From contig NZ_FNJV01000003.1 in NCBI RefSeq assembly GCF_900103125.1, positions 248,001 to 312,000 of the forward strand: 64,000 nucleotides of DNA, in the 5' to 3' direction. The notes under the pieces were generated by a model, which saw nothing but the letters and a program-made list of their open reading frames with translations, made no database searches and was not told the origin of the DNA. This stretch comes from Mucilaginibacter sp. OK268. GTDB lineage: Bacteria; Bacteroidota; Bacteroidia; Sphingobacteriales; Sphingobacteriaceae. The translations under genes and the position numbers were made by a program. The stretch's first letter is position 1. The number at the start of each line of letters is the position of its first letter. Shown here one piece after another: positions 43,330 to 52,251 of the stretch.

Positions 43330-44586
43330 TCATATCCATAATGACGCTATCGTAAACAGAAGCGCTATAGTCATGATCAAAAATCCAAGCTTCAGGAAGG
43401 CCCAGGCGCTAACACTTTGTCCTTCACGGCGCAGGGCTACCAGCCATAGGATCGTTGCGAGCGAGCCCGTTATCGATAAATTAGGCCCAAGGTCAACGCC
43501 AATTAAAACGGAGCTTTTTACAATTTCTGGTACATGCCCTCCTTGCATAACATTACCCGCTATCAGTCCTACGGGTAGATTGTTCATCAGGTTGCAGGCA
43601 AAGGAAATGATAATACCACTCCCCCAGGCAGTCTTATTAACAGCTTCCTGTGCACTTTGATGCAGGAGAACATTCAGCATTTGAGTTATACCTGTTTTAC
43701 TGAGTGCCTCAACCAAAACAAAAAGCCCCCCTACCAATGGGAGTACACTCCAGGATACGTCTTTAATAACCACCCAGGGGTTCTTCCTGGCCCGGATAAT
43801 CACTATGGCCGAAGTAAGTATTCCTGTAATTGCCGTAGGAAGACCAAGTTGAATATCCAGGGCTGAAGCGGCAAGTAGAATGATAGCCGTAATAGCAATA
43901 CCAAAAATCGCTGTTTTTCCACCTTGTGAAAGTATAGGTACAGGAATATTGGTTTCGATCTTTTGCCTTAGTGTTTTGCGTTGTGTTAAATAAAGCATCA
44001 CATATGTTATCCCTATAGCCACTACAGAGGGTATAATATACTGCGACAACCATTGTAATAATGACGGCATATGAGTACCGTAAATAACCAGATTTGCCGG
44101 ATTGGATATGGGAAGTACGAAGGACGCGGCATTGGCAATGAACGCGCAAATTAAAAGATAAGGAAGCGGCTTTTCTACCTTAGCCGCCTTTACCGCGGCA
44201 GCTACCGCGGGTGTTAGTACAACGGCTGTAGCATCATTTGATAAAAAAGTAGTAACTACAACACCAACCAAGTAAATTAAAAGAAAAAGATTGGTTGATG
44301 ATCCTTTGGCCATTTTGGTTGCATGGGCTGCCAGCCAGTCAAAAAGTTTTTCTTCCCGTGCAGTTTCAGCCAGTAACACCATACCTGTTAAGAACAGATA
44401 AACGTCGGTGCCTTTAGCGATTCCTGAAAATGCTTCCGCAGGTGATATAAGCTGTAGCACAACCAATATAACAGCACCAGATACCGCCCAGATGGCTTCC
44501 GGTATTTTAAATGGACGGATAATAACCCCCGCTATAGCTAAAAAAGTAATAATCCAGATAATATAATGAGTCATATCATGGTGCAT
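43330..44586 (-). CDS. ArsB/NhaD-like anion permease
   Basis: 418 residues and about eleven membrane helices. Motifs TTFLSNDATAVVLTPAV, LPISNPANLVIYG, NNLPVGLIAG and VDLGPNLSITGSLATILW are those of ArsB-type transporters in the ion-transporter superfamily, and the length matches ArsB. ArsB expels arsenite; however no arsR, arsC or arsA lies nearby, so the substrate is uncertain and another anion is possible. Single gene, convergent with the TPR regulator with no spacer between stops. Confidence 0.8.
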   Translation of the reverse strand: MHHDMTHYIIWIITFLAIAGVIIRPFKIPEAIWAVSGAVILVVLQLISPAEAFSGIAKGTDVYLFLTGMVLLAETAREEKLFDWLAAHATKMAKGSSTNLFLLIYLVGVVVTTFLSNDATAVVLTPAVAAAVKAAKVEKPLPYLLICAFIANAASFVLPISNPANLVIYGTHMPSLLQWLSQYIIPSVVAIGITYVMLYLTQRKTLRQKIETNIPVPILSQGGKTAIFGIAITAIILLAASALDIQLGLPTAITGILTSAIVIIRARKNPWVVIKDVSWSVLPLVGGLFVLVEALSKTGITQMLNVLLHQSAQEAVNKTAWGSGIIISFACNLMNNLPVGLIAGNVMQGGHVPEIVKSSVLIGVDLGPNLSITGSLATILWLVALRREGQSVSAWAFLKLGFLIMTIALLFTIASLWI

Positions 44587-44663
44587 GTTTCTTTGTCAGA
44601 CAAAAACATGCCTTTTAATTTATATCTGGCAAAGCGTTCTTAAATGCACGTGAATTGAGACGA

Positions 44664-45488
44664 TTAAAATTTAACCTGTAGCTTTTCCGAAATAAGCTTA
44701 CCATCTTTATAGTATTCGTAGAACCAGCCATCGTTCTTTTTCAAAACTATGCCGTTAGAAGCGCTGTTGCTGACAATATAGTAATCCTGTACAGAGGTTT
44801 TAAGGAGAGTTAAAACTATTTTTGGTGTGGTATCAATTAATTGATATCCGTTGGCTATTGCCTGGGCGTATAAAGTTCCAACCTGCTGATTCGTTTCCGC
44901 CTGTACAGATTTCGCTGGAGTAGTTGAAATTGCTGGAGTACTTACAACCGTTACCGGAGGCGTAACAGTTGGGGCCGGGGTGGTTGTATTTACAGTTGCA
45001 ACCGGAGCGACAATTGCGCTTGTGGCAACCGTTGGCTTTACCGGTTGTTCATTAGTTGTTCCATTATAGGTATATGGCACCGCATCTAATGATTTAAAAG
45101 CTTCCCGCAGGGCAAGATTATAAGAAACGCGATATTCTTTCTCCCTGCTTTTGCCCTCTTTGCTTTTAAAAACGATATTACCCTGGCAATCTTTTAATAA
45201 AAGCGTAAGGGTGGTGGTAAACATGCCGCTTTTTTCTAATACATCCGCGTTCAGCGCCTGGCATTTATTGTTAGCCACTTCACTTGGCAATTCAGTATTA
45301 TCAAAATAAACTGTAAACCCTTTTTCTGCCAAAAGGGATTTAGTCAGATTGTTTAGTCCGTACTGATCATTTTGCTTCAGGAAACTGAATTTCTCGGGCA
45401 CTACAACGTATTTATAGTTATTGATCGTATTTTGAGCGTATACCGAAAAAGAGGCAAACACCAGGAGTAATAAAACGTATCTTTTCAT
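44664..45488 (-). CDS. Exported hypothetical protein with Pro/Thr linker
   Basis: 274 residues from MKRYVLLLL, leader ending YAQ. The N-terminal domain (about 25-130) has YKYVVVPEKFSFLKQNDQYGLNNLTKSLLAEKGF and a C-x-C-like pair of cysteines; then comes a low-complexity Pro/Thr/Val linker (about 145-200), then a small C-terminal domain (IVLTLLKTSVQDYYIVSNSASNGIVLKKNDGWFYEYY). The first domain looks like an outer-membrane-assembly or LPS-like periplasmic fold, but I cannot name it. Probably periplasmic. Confidence 0.75.
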   Translation of the reverse strand: MKRYVLLLLVFASFSVYAQNTINNYKYVVVPEKFSFLKQNDQYGLNNLTKSLLAEKGFTVYFDNTELPSEVANNKCQALNADVLEKSGMFTTTLTLLLKDCQGNIVFKSKEGKSREKEYRVSYNLALREAFKSLDAVPYTYNGTTNEQPVKPTVATSAIVAPVATVNTTTPAPTVTPPVTVVSTPAISTTPAKSVQAETNQQVGTLYAQAIANGYQLIDTTPKIVLTLLKTSVQDYYIVSNSASNGIVLKKNDGWFYEYYKDGKLISEKLQVKF

Positions 45489-45755
45489 ATAAAACAAGTA
45501 TGATATAACCTAAGTTTAACCTATGATTTAGTTTAGAAAACACTTACTCTCAGAAGCTTTACAGGTTATAATGAATGGCACTAAAAATAGCAATATTTTC
45601 TAATAAGTTTGGGGCATTTTATATGTTCAGATACTTTTTTAATGTACCAACTGTTATAGGTTAGCAAAATCTTTAACTACCAATAATTTGCTTTAACATT
45701 ATTTAACTAATATTTATTTGGTGTTCTGAGTTTGCTTTCTTTATTTTATAACATA

Positions 45756-47225
45756 ATGCTGGCATTCTTATACTCACTTAAAATTCGGAAGTTAACGTTT
45801 ATCACCCTGTTTGTTTTTCTTGTACCTGCACCGCTCTTTGCACAAAATCTTTTTTTGGAAAAAATAGATGTGTGTAATACGGCCACTTTTTGCATGGACT
45901 GCGGAGATCCCAAAGCAACGTGCGATCAGTTCACACTTGATTATATATGTGACCAGATCAATCGTAAATACATTTTGAAAGATGCTTTTGGATCAATATC
46001 CTTCCAGGTATTGGTTGAGGCCTCTGGTTTTAGTTGTGTGCTTAGCCATACCGATGTAACAAACGGGCCGTTAACTGCAGAGTTGATCAGGTATTTGAAT
46101 GGTAATATATGGAGAGCCGCCAAAGTAAATGGCAAACCTGTTTATGCATCTGTCAATGTGATCTTTCGTTTTGCGAATGGGAAAATATCAGGTCAAATGC
46201 AAAGAATGGATCTAACCGAATTAAAACCACCCGGTGATCCCACTATTTATAACAAAACAACTGCTTACACTAATCCGTCTTTGAATTCTTATGAATTCAC
46301 CACCTGGACTAAGTATAACTCCCCCCTTCCAGATAACATCAGTAAATCTTGTATTGTAGATAAATCTGATGTGTTATGGTATACTACCATTAAGGGACTA
46401 ACTCGATTTGATGGTCAAAACTTTAATCCCATCAACGAATTTAATTCCCCATTCACCGCCGAAACAGCTGTGATGGATATTAATGTAGATAAGGATAATA
46501 ACAAATGGGTGTACGTTGATGATAAAATGTACAAGTACAGTGATGCAGGCTGGCAGATATTTGATTTTAAAAAATTTGTAACACCGGGAGCTATCCGGAT
46601 CTTAAACAACCAACATGGTGATCTTCTTTTTGCTACTAAAGCCGGCCTGGTTGTATTAAGAAAGGATAAGGTTGTTGTACTGAATAAAAAGACCATCCCG
46701 CTGCTGCCTTCAAGCAATGTTTACTATGTTTATGAAGATAGCCGCAAGCGTTTGTGGATAGGCACATCAAAAGGATGCATCATGATTGATCATAACGTGC
46801 CAACTACGTTTAATACATCCAATACCCCTTTGAAAGATACCTATATTTCTAATGCCGTAGAAGATGAGGCTGGTAATCTGTATTTCTCGTTAACTGCCTG
46901 TAATGCAACTCCGGGCGATAATGACAAGGAAGGCATAGCGGTGCTGAAAACCAATGGAACGTGGCTGCACTATACTGATAAAAATTCAGGAATGCCATCA
47001 AACCATGTTAACGACATGTTGTATGATAAATATGAACATGTTTTGTGGATAGCTACAGAGCAATCGGGCCTCGTAAGGTTTAACCTGAAAGATAGCTGGG
47101 AAAATTATCACAATAATAACACTCCTATGCCTGGCTATACCATAAATAAGTTAGCGCAGGATTCCAAAGGCGTTATTTATGCCGCCACAACTAATGGTTT
47201 ATTAAGGATCAAAAAGAGGAGATAA
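45756..47225 (+). CDS. TonB_C-like domain fused to a two-component-type beta-propeller
   Basis: 489 residues from ATG 45756. Signal peptide (about 1-30, LFAQ). Residues about 55-140 (FGSISFQVLVEASGFSCVLSHTDVTNGPLTAELIRYLNG...ASVNVIFRFANGKISGQ) read like the C-terminal domain of an energy transducer TonB, with strands VLV...G and VNVIFRF. Residues about 175-485 are 'regulator propeller' repeats: SKSCIVDKSDVLWYTTIKGLTRFDG, VYEDSRKRLWIGTSKGCIM and LYDKYEHVLWIATEQSGLVRF. No kinase follows. Exported; function unknown. Confidence 0.75.
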   Translation: MLAFLYSLKIRKLTFITLFVFLVPAPLFAQNLFLEKIDVCNTATFCMDCGDPKATCDQFTLDYICDQINRKYILKDAFGSISFQVLVEASGFSCVLSHTDVTNGPLTAELIRYLNGNIWRAAKVNGKPVYASVNVIFRFANGKISGQMQRMDLTELKPPGDPTIYNKTTAYTNPSLNSYEFTTWTKYNSPLPDNISKSCIVDKSDVLWYTTIKGLTRFDGQNFNPINEFNSPFTAETAVMDINVDKDNNKWVYVDDKMYKYSDAGWQIFDFKKFVTPGAIRILNNQHGDLLFATKAGLVVLRKDKVVVLNKKTIPLLPSSNVYYVYEDSRKRLWIGTSKGCIMIDHNVPTTFNTSNTPLKDTYISNAVEDEAGNLYFSLTACNATPGDNDKEGIAVLKTNGTWLHYTDKNSGMPSNHVNDMLYDKYEHVLWIATEQSGLVRFNLKDSWENYHNNNTPMPGYTINKLAQDSKGVIYAATTNGLLRIKKRR

Positions 47226-47237
47226 AAGTACTGGGCA

Positions 47238-48053
47238 TTATTGAGCAGGTATTAACTTTTTTGTAGCCGTATCCTTTTCCATTATCGAAGAGGCAAAGTC
47301 GCCGGTTCCTGAAAACTCAAGCCCTTTTGATTGTGCCCATTCAATAAAGTTTTTTATCCGGGATATAAACAGCTCTCCTGAATTTCTAGCTATATAACCA
47401 GGGAGGCCATATTTTTCTTTATCATGCAGATCGGTAAACTCCCAGGGATGGAAATAAAGGTTAAGATATCCGTCTTTGCGATGAGCAGCCAAGCTGATCC
47501 ATTTGATCAATGGTAGAGATAAGTTGTGGAAACTTAACCAAAAAAGCGGAAAACGAACTAAAGGTGATACCGAAGCAGGGATCTGTAAAACACCATCTTC
47601 ATAAAACCAGGTGCGCGGTTTATCAAAATTATTATAACGCCCCGGCAGCCATGTAGGATTAATAGATGAATTGTATGTATATCCTGCCATCTTAATCTCA
47701 GCCTCATCAACGGGCATCATCCGCGCCATCCTAAAACCAGTCACCTCAGTACCCGAAATATCCTCCAACACCTCTTTTGATTGCTTTAGGTGCTCTGGTT
47801 TAAAATCAGAATGATAGTAACCATGTGATGCTATTTCATGCCCCTCATTCACAATTTTGGTGATAATATCAGGTTTGTGAAGTGCATAGTTGGCTGTACA
47901 GAAAAAAGTGGCTTTTATATTTGCCGATCTCAGCAACTCCAAAATTGAATTTGTGCCATTTGTTGAGATCGACAATTGTTCATCGAAAGATATTGACCGG
48001 CCATATTCCAACGGCAAATCAAATTCTTCTACATCAAACCCCAATAAAATCAT
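47238..48053 (-). CDS. NodB-type polysaccharide deacetylase
   Basis: 271 residues with a NodB homology fold. Motif 1 LGFDVEEF has the catalytic-base Asp and motif 2 HGYYHSDF has the metal histidines. FRMARMMPVDE is in place of the usual R-x-P motif. The C-terminal part resembles DUF3473-bearing deacetylases. No signal peptide, so it acts in the cytoplasm or at the inner face of the membrane. Its start overlaps the glycosyltransferase gene by 20 bp, so the deacetylated sugar is probably that attached by the GT2 enzyme. Confidence 0.88.
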   Translation of the reverse strand: MILLGFDVEEFDLPLEYGRSISFDEQLSISTNGTNSILELLRSANIKATFFCTANYALHKPDIITKIVNEGHEIASHGYYHSDFKPEHLKQSKEVLEDISGTEVTGFRMARMMPVDEAEIKMAGYTYNSSINPTWLPGRYNNFDKPRTWFYEDGVLQIPASVSPLVRFPLFWLSFHNLSLPLIKWISLAAHRKDGYLNLYFHPWEFTDLHDKEKYGLPGYIARNSGELFISRIKNFIEWAQSKGLEFSGTGDFASSIMEKDTATKKLIPAQ

Positions 48054-49011
48054 TGTTTATATTTTTTATGCTCAGAAGATTTGTTGAGCGAATAATATAA
48101 TTAGGGCGATGTTTTGACTGCATAAATATTTTACCCACATACACGCCTATTATGCCCAGCACTAACAATTGCAAACCACCAAAAAACGCTATTGTAGCCA
48201 ATACAGAGGCCCATCCGGAAACAGCATATCCGGCAAAGTAGCTAAACAATACATAAGGGATATATAATATAGCCATCGCTGAAAAAAACAAACCAATACC
48301 GGCAACCAAATATAAAGGCCGGGCGCTAAAAGCCATAATACTACCTACGGCAAGTTTAACCAGTTTAAAGAACGAGTAACTGGCTTCGCCGGTATGTCTT
48401 TTGGATGGTGTATAAGGGATGCCTATTTGCTTATAGCCGGCCCATTTGACTATTCCTCTGAAAAATATCTCATACTCATCAATAAGCTTTAGCTGCTTTA
48501 CAACTTTTTCATCCATCAACCTGAAATCGGCAGTGCCATTTTCCAGTTTAATATCCGAGAGCATATTTATGCCCTTATAAAAAAGCTTTGACGTAGCTTT
48601 CTGATAACCTTTCGCATGCGGGTTACTGTTTTGCCTGTAGGTGTAAATAATGTCATAACCGTTTTCCCAATATTTCAACATTTTTAATATTAAATGCGGG
48701 GGATGTTGCATATCGGCATCCATAGTTATCACGGCATCGCCCTGGGCCATAGCAATACCTGCTTTAAGGGCATGGTCTTTTCCAAAGTTTTTTGAAAGTT
48801 CTATGTAAAAAACATTGGCATGTAATTGCGCATTAAATTTTATTTCATTTAGAGTATTATCACTACTGCCGTCATCAACAAAAATCAATTCATAGTCATA
48901 ATTAGTATGACTCAGTGTTTCGTTAATCTGTTCAATTAAAAAACTTATATTTTTTTCTTCATTATAGGATGGTATAATTACCGATACTTTCTTTTTTATA
49001 ACGAATGTCAT
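48034..49011 (-). CDS. GT2 polyprenyl-phosphate glycosyltransferase (DPM/GtrB type)
   Basis: 325 residues. The GT-A domain (about 8-230) has VIIPSYNEEKNISFLIEQI, FVDDGSSDNT and the DxD-like ITMDADMQHPP. Two C-terminal membrane helices follow (about 232-262 and 268-298). This is the ArnC/GtrB/DPM plan: transfer of a sugar from a nucleotide donor onto undecaprenyl phosphate. It is upstream of, and overlaps, the NodB deacetylase. The sugar is unknown. Confidence 0.92.
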   Translation of the reverse strand: MTFVIKKKVSVIIPSYNEEKNISFLIEQINETLSHTNYDYELIFVDDGSSDNTLNEIKFNAQLHANVFYIELSKNFGKDHALKAGIAMAQGDAVITMDADMQHPPHLILKMLKYWENGYDIIYTYRQNSNPHAKGYQKATSKLFYKGINMLSDIKLENGTADFRLMDEKVVKQLKLIDEYEIFFRGIVKWAGYKQIGIPYTPSKRHTGEASYSFFKLVKLAVGSIMAFSARPLYLVAGIGLFFSAMAILYIPYVLFSYFAGYAVSGWASVLATIAFFGGLQLLVLGIIGVYVGKIFMQSKHRPNYIIRSTNLLSIKNINNDFIGV

Positions 49012-49324
49012 GATATTTTAAACAGGGGATTTAAATTGTGATAGGTAACTAAATATTATATTGGTCAGGTTTATTTTTATAATTTTTCAATCTATTCCTT
49101 ATGTAACAAACATGATACGAAGAATTAAACTACAACGTTACAACCTCATCGTAATAAAAACTTTCACACTTATAAAAAGGAAATACCTCTCAGATAATGT
49201 AACTTTAGTGTTACAAAAATAAATAATTAATGATGATTTAATCATAAAATAATCTAGAATTAGCCATAGAATTGTAAACATATTAACATTCCCCGGGGTG
49301 CGGATATGTCATAACGCCAATAGC
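49012..49324. other. 313-bp AT-rich gap in the glycosyltransferase cluster
   Basis: No gene is visible. There is a small GTAAC-6nt-GTTAC inverted repeat at 49199-49214. The sequence is AT-rich and probably holds the promoter of the GT2-deacetylase pair, but I find no exact -33/-7 pair. Confidence 0.4.
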
Positions 49325-50494
49325 TTATATAGCTTTAACCTGTTCTTGCTTAGAAAAATCTCGGGTTAAGGTTTCGTAGATAATCTTTAGCCAGATCAGA
49401 AAGCATGGCAAAGCTTTAAGTTTATAAGGTACAACATACTCCATCCTGATATATCGCGGAAACAGATCGGATGGGGAAAGACTGGTTATAATGAGGGCAA
49501 AAATCAATAAAAACACTTCGTAACTGGTAACCGGCCTGTTTAAATTCATATACCAGATAGCTACTCCGGTAAAAGCAATAATATAAGTTGATGATTCCGA
49601 TGAACTGCTGAAAATCACGGCAAAGATCAAAGCCGACGACAGGATAAGTAATTGATATTGTTGCCATTTAAAGCTTTTTAACCTTAAATAGGAAAGTGCA
49701 AAGAGCACCAAGGCCGGCGCTATAACGTATATATTTTTTAGTCCGGGGTAATTAAATATTTTCCTGATCATTCCCATCACGCATATTTCCTGTAACACAG
49801 AACCCTGGTTACTGAGATTTTTGGCTACAAGATCATCATACCAATCATAATAAGTTTGAATAATAAAAGCCGGTGAAGAAATAAGCATGGGCAATATAAA
49901 TAATATCACAGACCAGAAAACAAAACCTCCAATAAACTTTAGTTTGTTTTCGGAAAAGAAAAAGAATGCAAGCCCAACTATCCCATATAATTTTACAAAT
50001 GTTCCGAGAGCTATCATTAAAGCAGCCCAAAAATCTTGTTTCTTCTTAATAAAACTAAAGCTCAAAATAATCAATCCGGCTATCATGGGATTACTTTGAA
50101 CATTGGCCGAAGCCGTCATTAACTCATGTGCACAAATCAACAAAATAACAACATACTGATTTTCTTTAATGGGTAGCGATTGCATGGCTTTAAAAAGTAT
50201 AAAAGCATTAAACATTACCCACATTAAAACTCCAACACTATCGGGCATTAATGCAAACGGTGCAATGATTATTGAAAATACCGGCCCGTAATGATTAAGA
50301 TCGTTAAAGTGCTCTGGCTGATAGGTGTAAAGATGATGCTGGTGAACGGTATTGATAAAATTATATTTAAAAACCAGGTAGTTATTAAATATTTGATGAG
50401 TGAGGATTCCTTTAAGAACAATGAGGAAACTTAAACCAAACCATAAAGAAAATACAAGGGGCTTATTATAAATAAGCCTGGTTATTTTATACAT
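49325..50494 (-). CDS. GT87-family membrane glycosyltransferase (GT-C)
   Basis: 389 residues and about nine to ten membrane helices. The first periplasmic loop has YLVFKYNFINTVHQHHLYTYQPEHFNDLNHYGP, with the acidic and histidine residues where GT-C enzymes bind the polyprenyl-phosphate sugar. GT87 enzymes move mannose or other sugars from a lipid-phosphate donor on the outer side of the membrane. It would be the final transferase for the lipid-linked sugar made by the GT2-deacetylase pair next door. Confidence 0.85.
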   Translation of the reverse strand: MYKITRLIYNKPLVFSLWFGLSFLIVLKGILTHQIFNNYLVFKYNFINTVHQHHLYTYQPEHFNDLNHYGPVFSIIIAPFALMPDSVGVLMWVMFNAFILFKAMQSLPIKENQYVVILLICAHELMTASANVQSNPMIAGLIILSFSFIKKKQDFWAALMIALGTFVKLYGIVGLAFFFFSENKLKFIGGFVFWSVILFILPMLISSPAFIIQTYYDWYDDLVAKNLSNQGSVLQEICVMGMIRKIFNYPGLKNIYVIAPALVLFALSYLRLKSFKWQQYQLLILSSALIFAVIFSSSSESSTYIIAFTGVAIWYMNLNRPVTSYEVFLLIFALIITSLSPSDLFPRYIRMEYVVPYKLKALPCFLIWLKIIYETLTRDFSKQEQVKAI

Positions 50495-50605
50495 GCAGCA
50501 GGGGTATTAAAAAGCGAATATACAAAACAAGCCCTTTGGTAGTATTTTATCTTTAGGTTGGCATAGATTACAGGTTGATTACCAATTTGAAAATTACAAG
50601 CCCAT

Positions 50606-50638
50606 AAAAAAGCCACCCGTAATGAGTGGCTTTTTTTT
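50606..50638 (-). terminator. Hairpin terminator of the nuclease gene
   Basis: AAAAAAGCCAC (50606-50616) and GTGGCTTTTTTTT (50626-50638) form the stem. The T-rich arm occurs on both strands, so it also insulates the glycosyltransferase gene. It is 14 bp after the nuclease stop. Confidence 0.85.
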
Positions 50639-50652
50639 ATATTCAGTAAGTA

Positions 50653-52113
50653 TCAGGATCCTGGAGTTCCTGCGTCGAGTTTAACTTCCAGTGCCGCCCG
50701 TACATTGACAGGCAGGCTCGACAATAAGGTGTAACCTGTTGCCAATTCTATATCTTTTACGGTTACAATGTATTTTGTCCAATCGCTATTGGTGGTGTTA
50801 ATATTAGGTGTATTTACAGCAATAACTCTTGTTGAACTAGTTACACGGCCCAAATCATTATCCCCAACAGGTATAATAACCGCTACTTTCCATACATTAC
50901 TTGGTACATTAACATGACCATTATTTACAGTAGTTGCCGATCCATTTGAACCTGTACCGCCTGTGCCATAACTACCCATAATAATGTATACTTCGTTACC
51001 TAGAACTACTTGCTCACGCAGATAATTCTCCAGATTTGCCCAGGTATGCTGATTATTATTAGGCGCCTGCGGTATCATATTGGTCATCAGGAATGTAGCA
51101 GAGTTAGCATTAGCTGAACTTGTACGATCAGCCGAAGGGCAATTATGTCCTCTGTCAAACCCACTTCCGGAATAGGCGTTATCATTAACCACGTACCAGT
51201 TTGCCGGTAAACTTGCCCATGCTGCAAAATTATTTAAACGGTCTGAAGCTCCGGTGATATTAGTAGCATCCAAATGCCAGCTAACCCAATTCGGCTCACC
51301 TTTTGTAGCGTTGTATGATTCTGTGTAATATTTCTGATCAACAAGATAGTTATCCATTGAGGAGGTACTGCTTTGTGCGTTTGAAGGGTTACCAAAAAGC
51401 AGATCGCTGTTGTCGCCAGTTGTTGGCGGAGCGTCTGTACCTCCCGTTACGTCTCTTGGTGTAGATGCGGGTGCTGTTGGTGAACCACCACCGTCATCGC
51501 CGCCATCATCAGGAGTACCTACAACAATGCCGGGATCGCCTTTTCCTTTAAAGGTAATATCATCAATGTTGACACGATTGGTACCTGTACCGCTTCGTTT
51601 AATTTCAAAACGCACCTTACCAGTTACGCTTACTTTAAATGAGTCGGTAACCAGTGTAGTATTGTTCTCGCTGATATCAGTACCTACCTGTGTATAGGTT
51701 TTTCCCCCATCGGTAGACATTAACAGTTGCCAGACAGAAGCCGGATCTGACCCATATTTAGCATGTTTAATATACAAGGTATTAAGACCACTGATATCAA
51801 AGTTCATGGCAATATCACCTGCACGCAGGCGCACAGCCCAAAGGCCATCTTTTACATCAGCGGCCAGGGTACCTAAAACAGCATCGTTAAAATTCCAGCT
51901 GCCGGTAAGTAAAGTTACATCAGCCGCGGCATAAGCAGATTTCTTGCCTTGTTCGAAAGTTTCAGTGATACTGTAAGATGGCACTACAGGAGGTGGTTTA
52001 ACTACTGTTGTATCCCCCGGACTGGTGGGCGGCATGTCCGTTGATTTTTTTGAGCAACTTGCCATGGTCAACACCAAAGCAAAACCAAGCAGTAAGTTTT
52101 GAATTTTCATCAT
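50653..52113 (-). CDS. Secreted DNA/RNA non-specific endonuclease lipoprotein
   Basis: 486 residues from MMKIQNLLLG; lipobox to Cys20 (TMASCSKK). Residues about 45-190 are a beta jelly-roll accessory domain (SITETFEQGKKSAYAAADVTLL...VNIDDITFKG), then a Gly/Asp/Pro-rich linker (about 195-235), then the NUC1-type nuclease domain with DRGHNCPSADR (catalytic His323) and the metal-binding NMIPQAPNNNQHTW. It degrades DNA and RNA outside the cell or on the surface. It is downstream of a TonB receptor and repeat lipoprotein but separated from them by a hairpin. Confidence 0.93.
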   Translation of the reverse strand: MMKIQNLLLGFALVLTMASCSKKSTDMPPTSPGDTTVVKPPPVVPSYSITETFEQGKKSAYAAADVTLLTGSWNFNDAVLGTLAADVKDGLWAVRLRAGDIAMNFDISGLNTLYIKHAKYGSDPASVWQLLMSTDGGKTYTQVGTDISENNTTLVTDSFKVSVTGKVRFEIKRSGTGTNRVNIDDITFKGKGDPGIVVGTPDDGGDDGGGSPTAPASTPRDVTGGTDAPPTTGDNSDLLFGNPSNAQSSTSSMDNYLVDQKYYTESYNATKGEPNWVSWHLDATNITGASDRLNNFAAWASLPANWYVVNDNAYSGSGFDRGHNCPSADRTSSANANSATFLMTNMIPQAPNNNQHTWANLENYLREQVVLGNEVYIIMGSYGTGGTGSNGSATTVNNGHVNVPSNVWKVAVIIPVGDNDLGRVTSSTRVIAVNTPNINTTNSDWTKYIVTVKDIELATGYTLLSSLPVNVRAALEVKLDAGTPGS

Positions 52114-52206
52114 AATTTGTTTTTTGTGATAGATAAACAGCAAAGCATGGCCATAGCATATATGCCCATGAAAAAATTATATTAAGCGTGATGTGGATAG
52201 AGAAGT

Positions 52207-52240
52207 AAAATCAGGAGCATATGTAAACCATGCTCCTGAT
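52207..52240 (-). terminator. Hairpin terminator between lipoprotein and nuclease genes
   Basis: ATCAGGAGCAT (52210-52220) pairs exactly with ATGCTCCTGAT (52230-52240). On the minus strand four T follow. It would end most receptor-lipoprotein transcripts before the nuclease, so the nuclease likely has its own promoter or depends on read-through. Confidence 0.75.
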
Positions 52241-52251
52241 AATATAGATTA

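Noticed and set aside
43763..44149. A 128-residue minus-strand protein
   Set aside because: It is another frame inside the ArsB-like gene, rich in Cys/Tyr/His as expected from a shadow frame.
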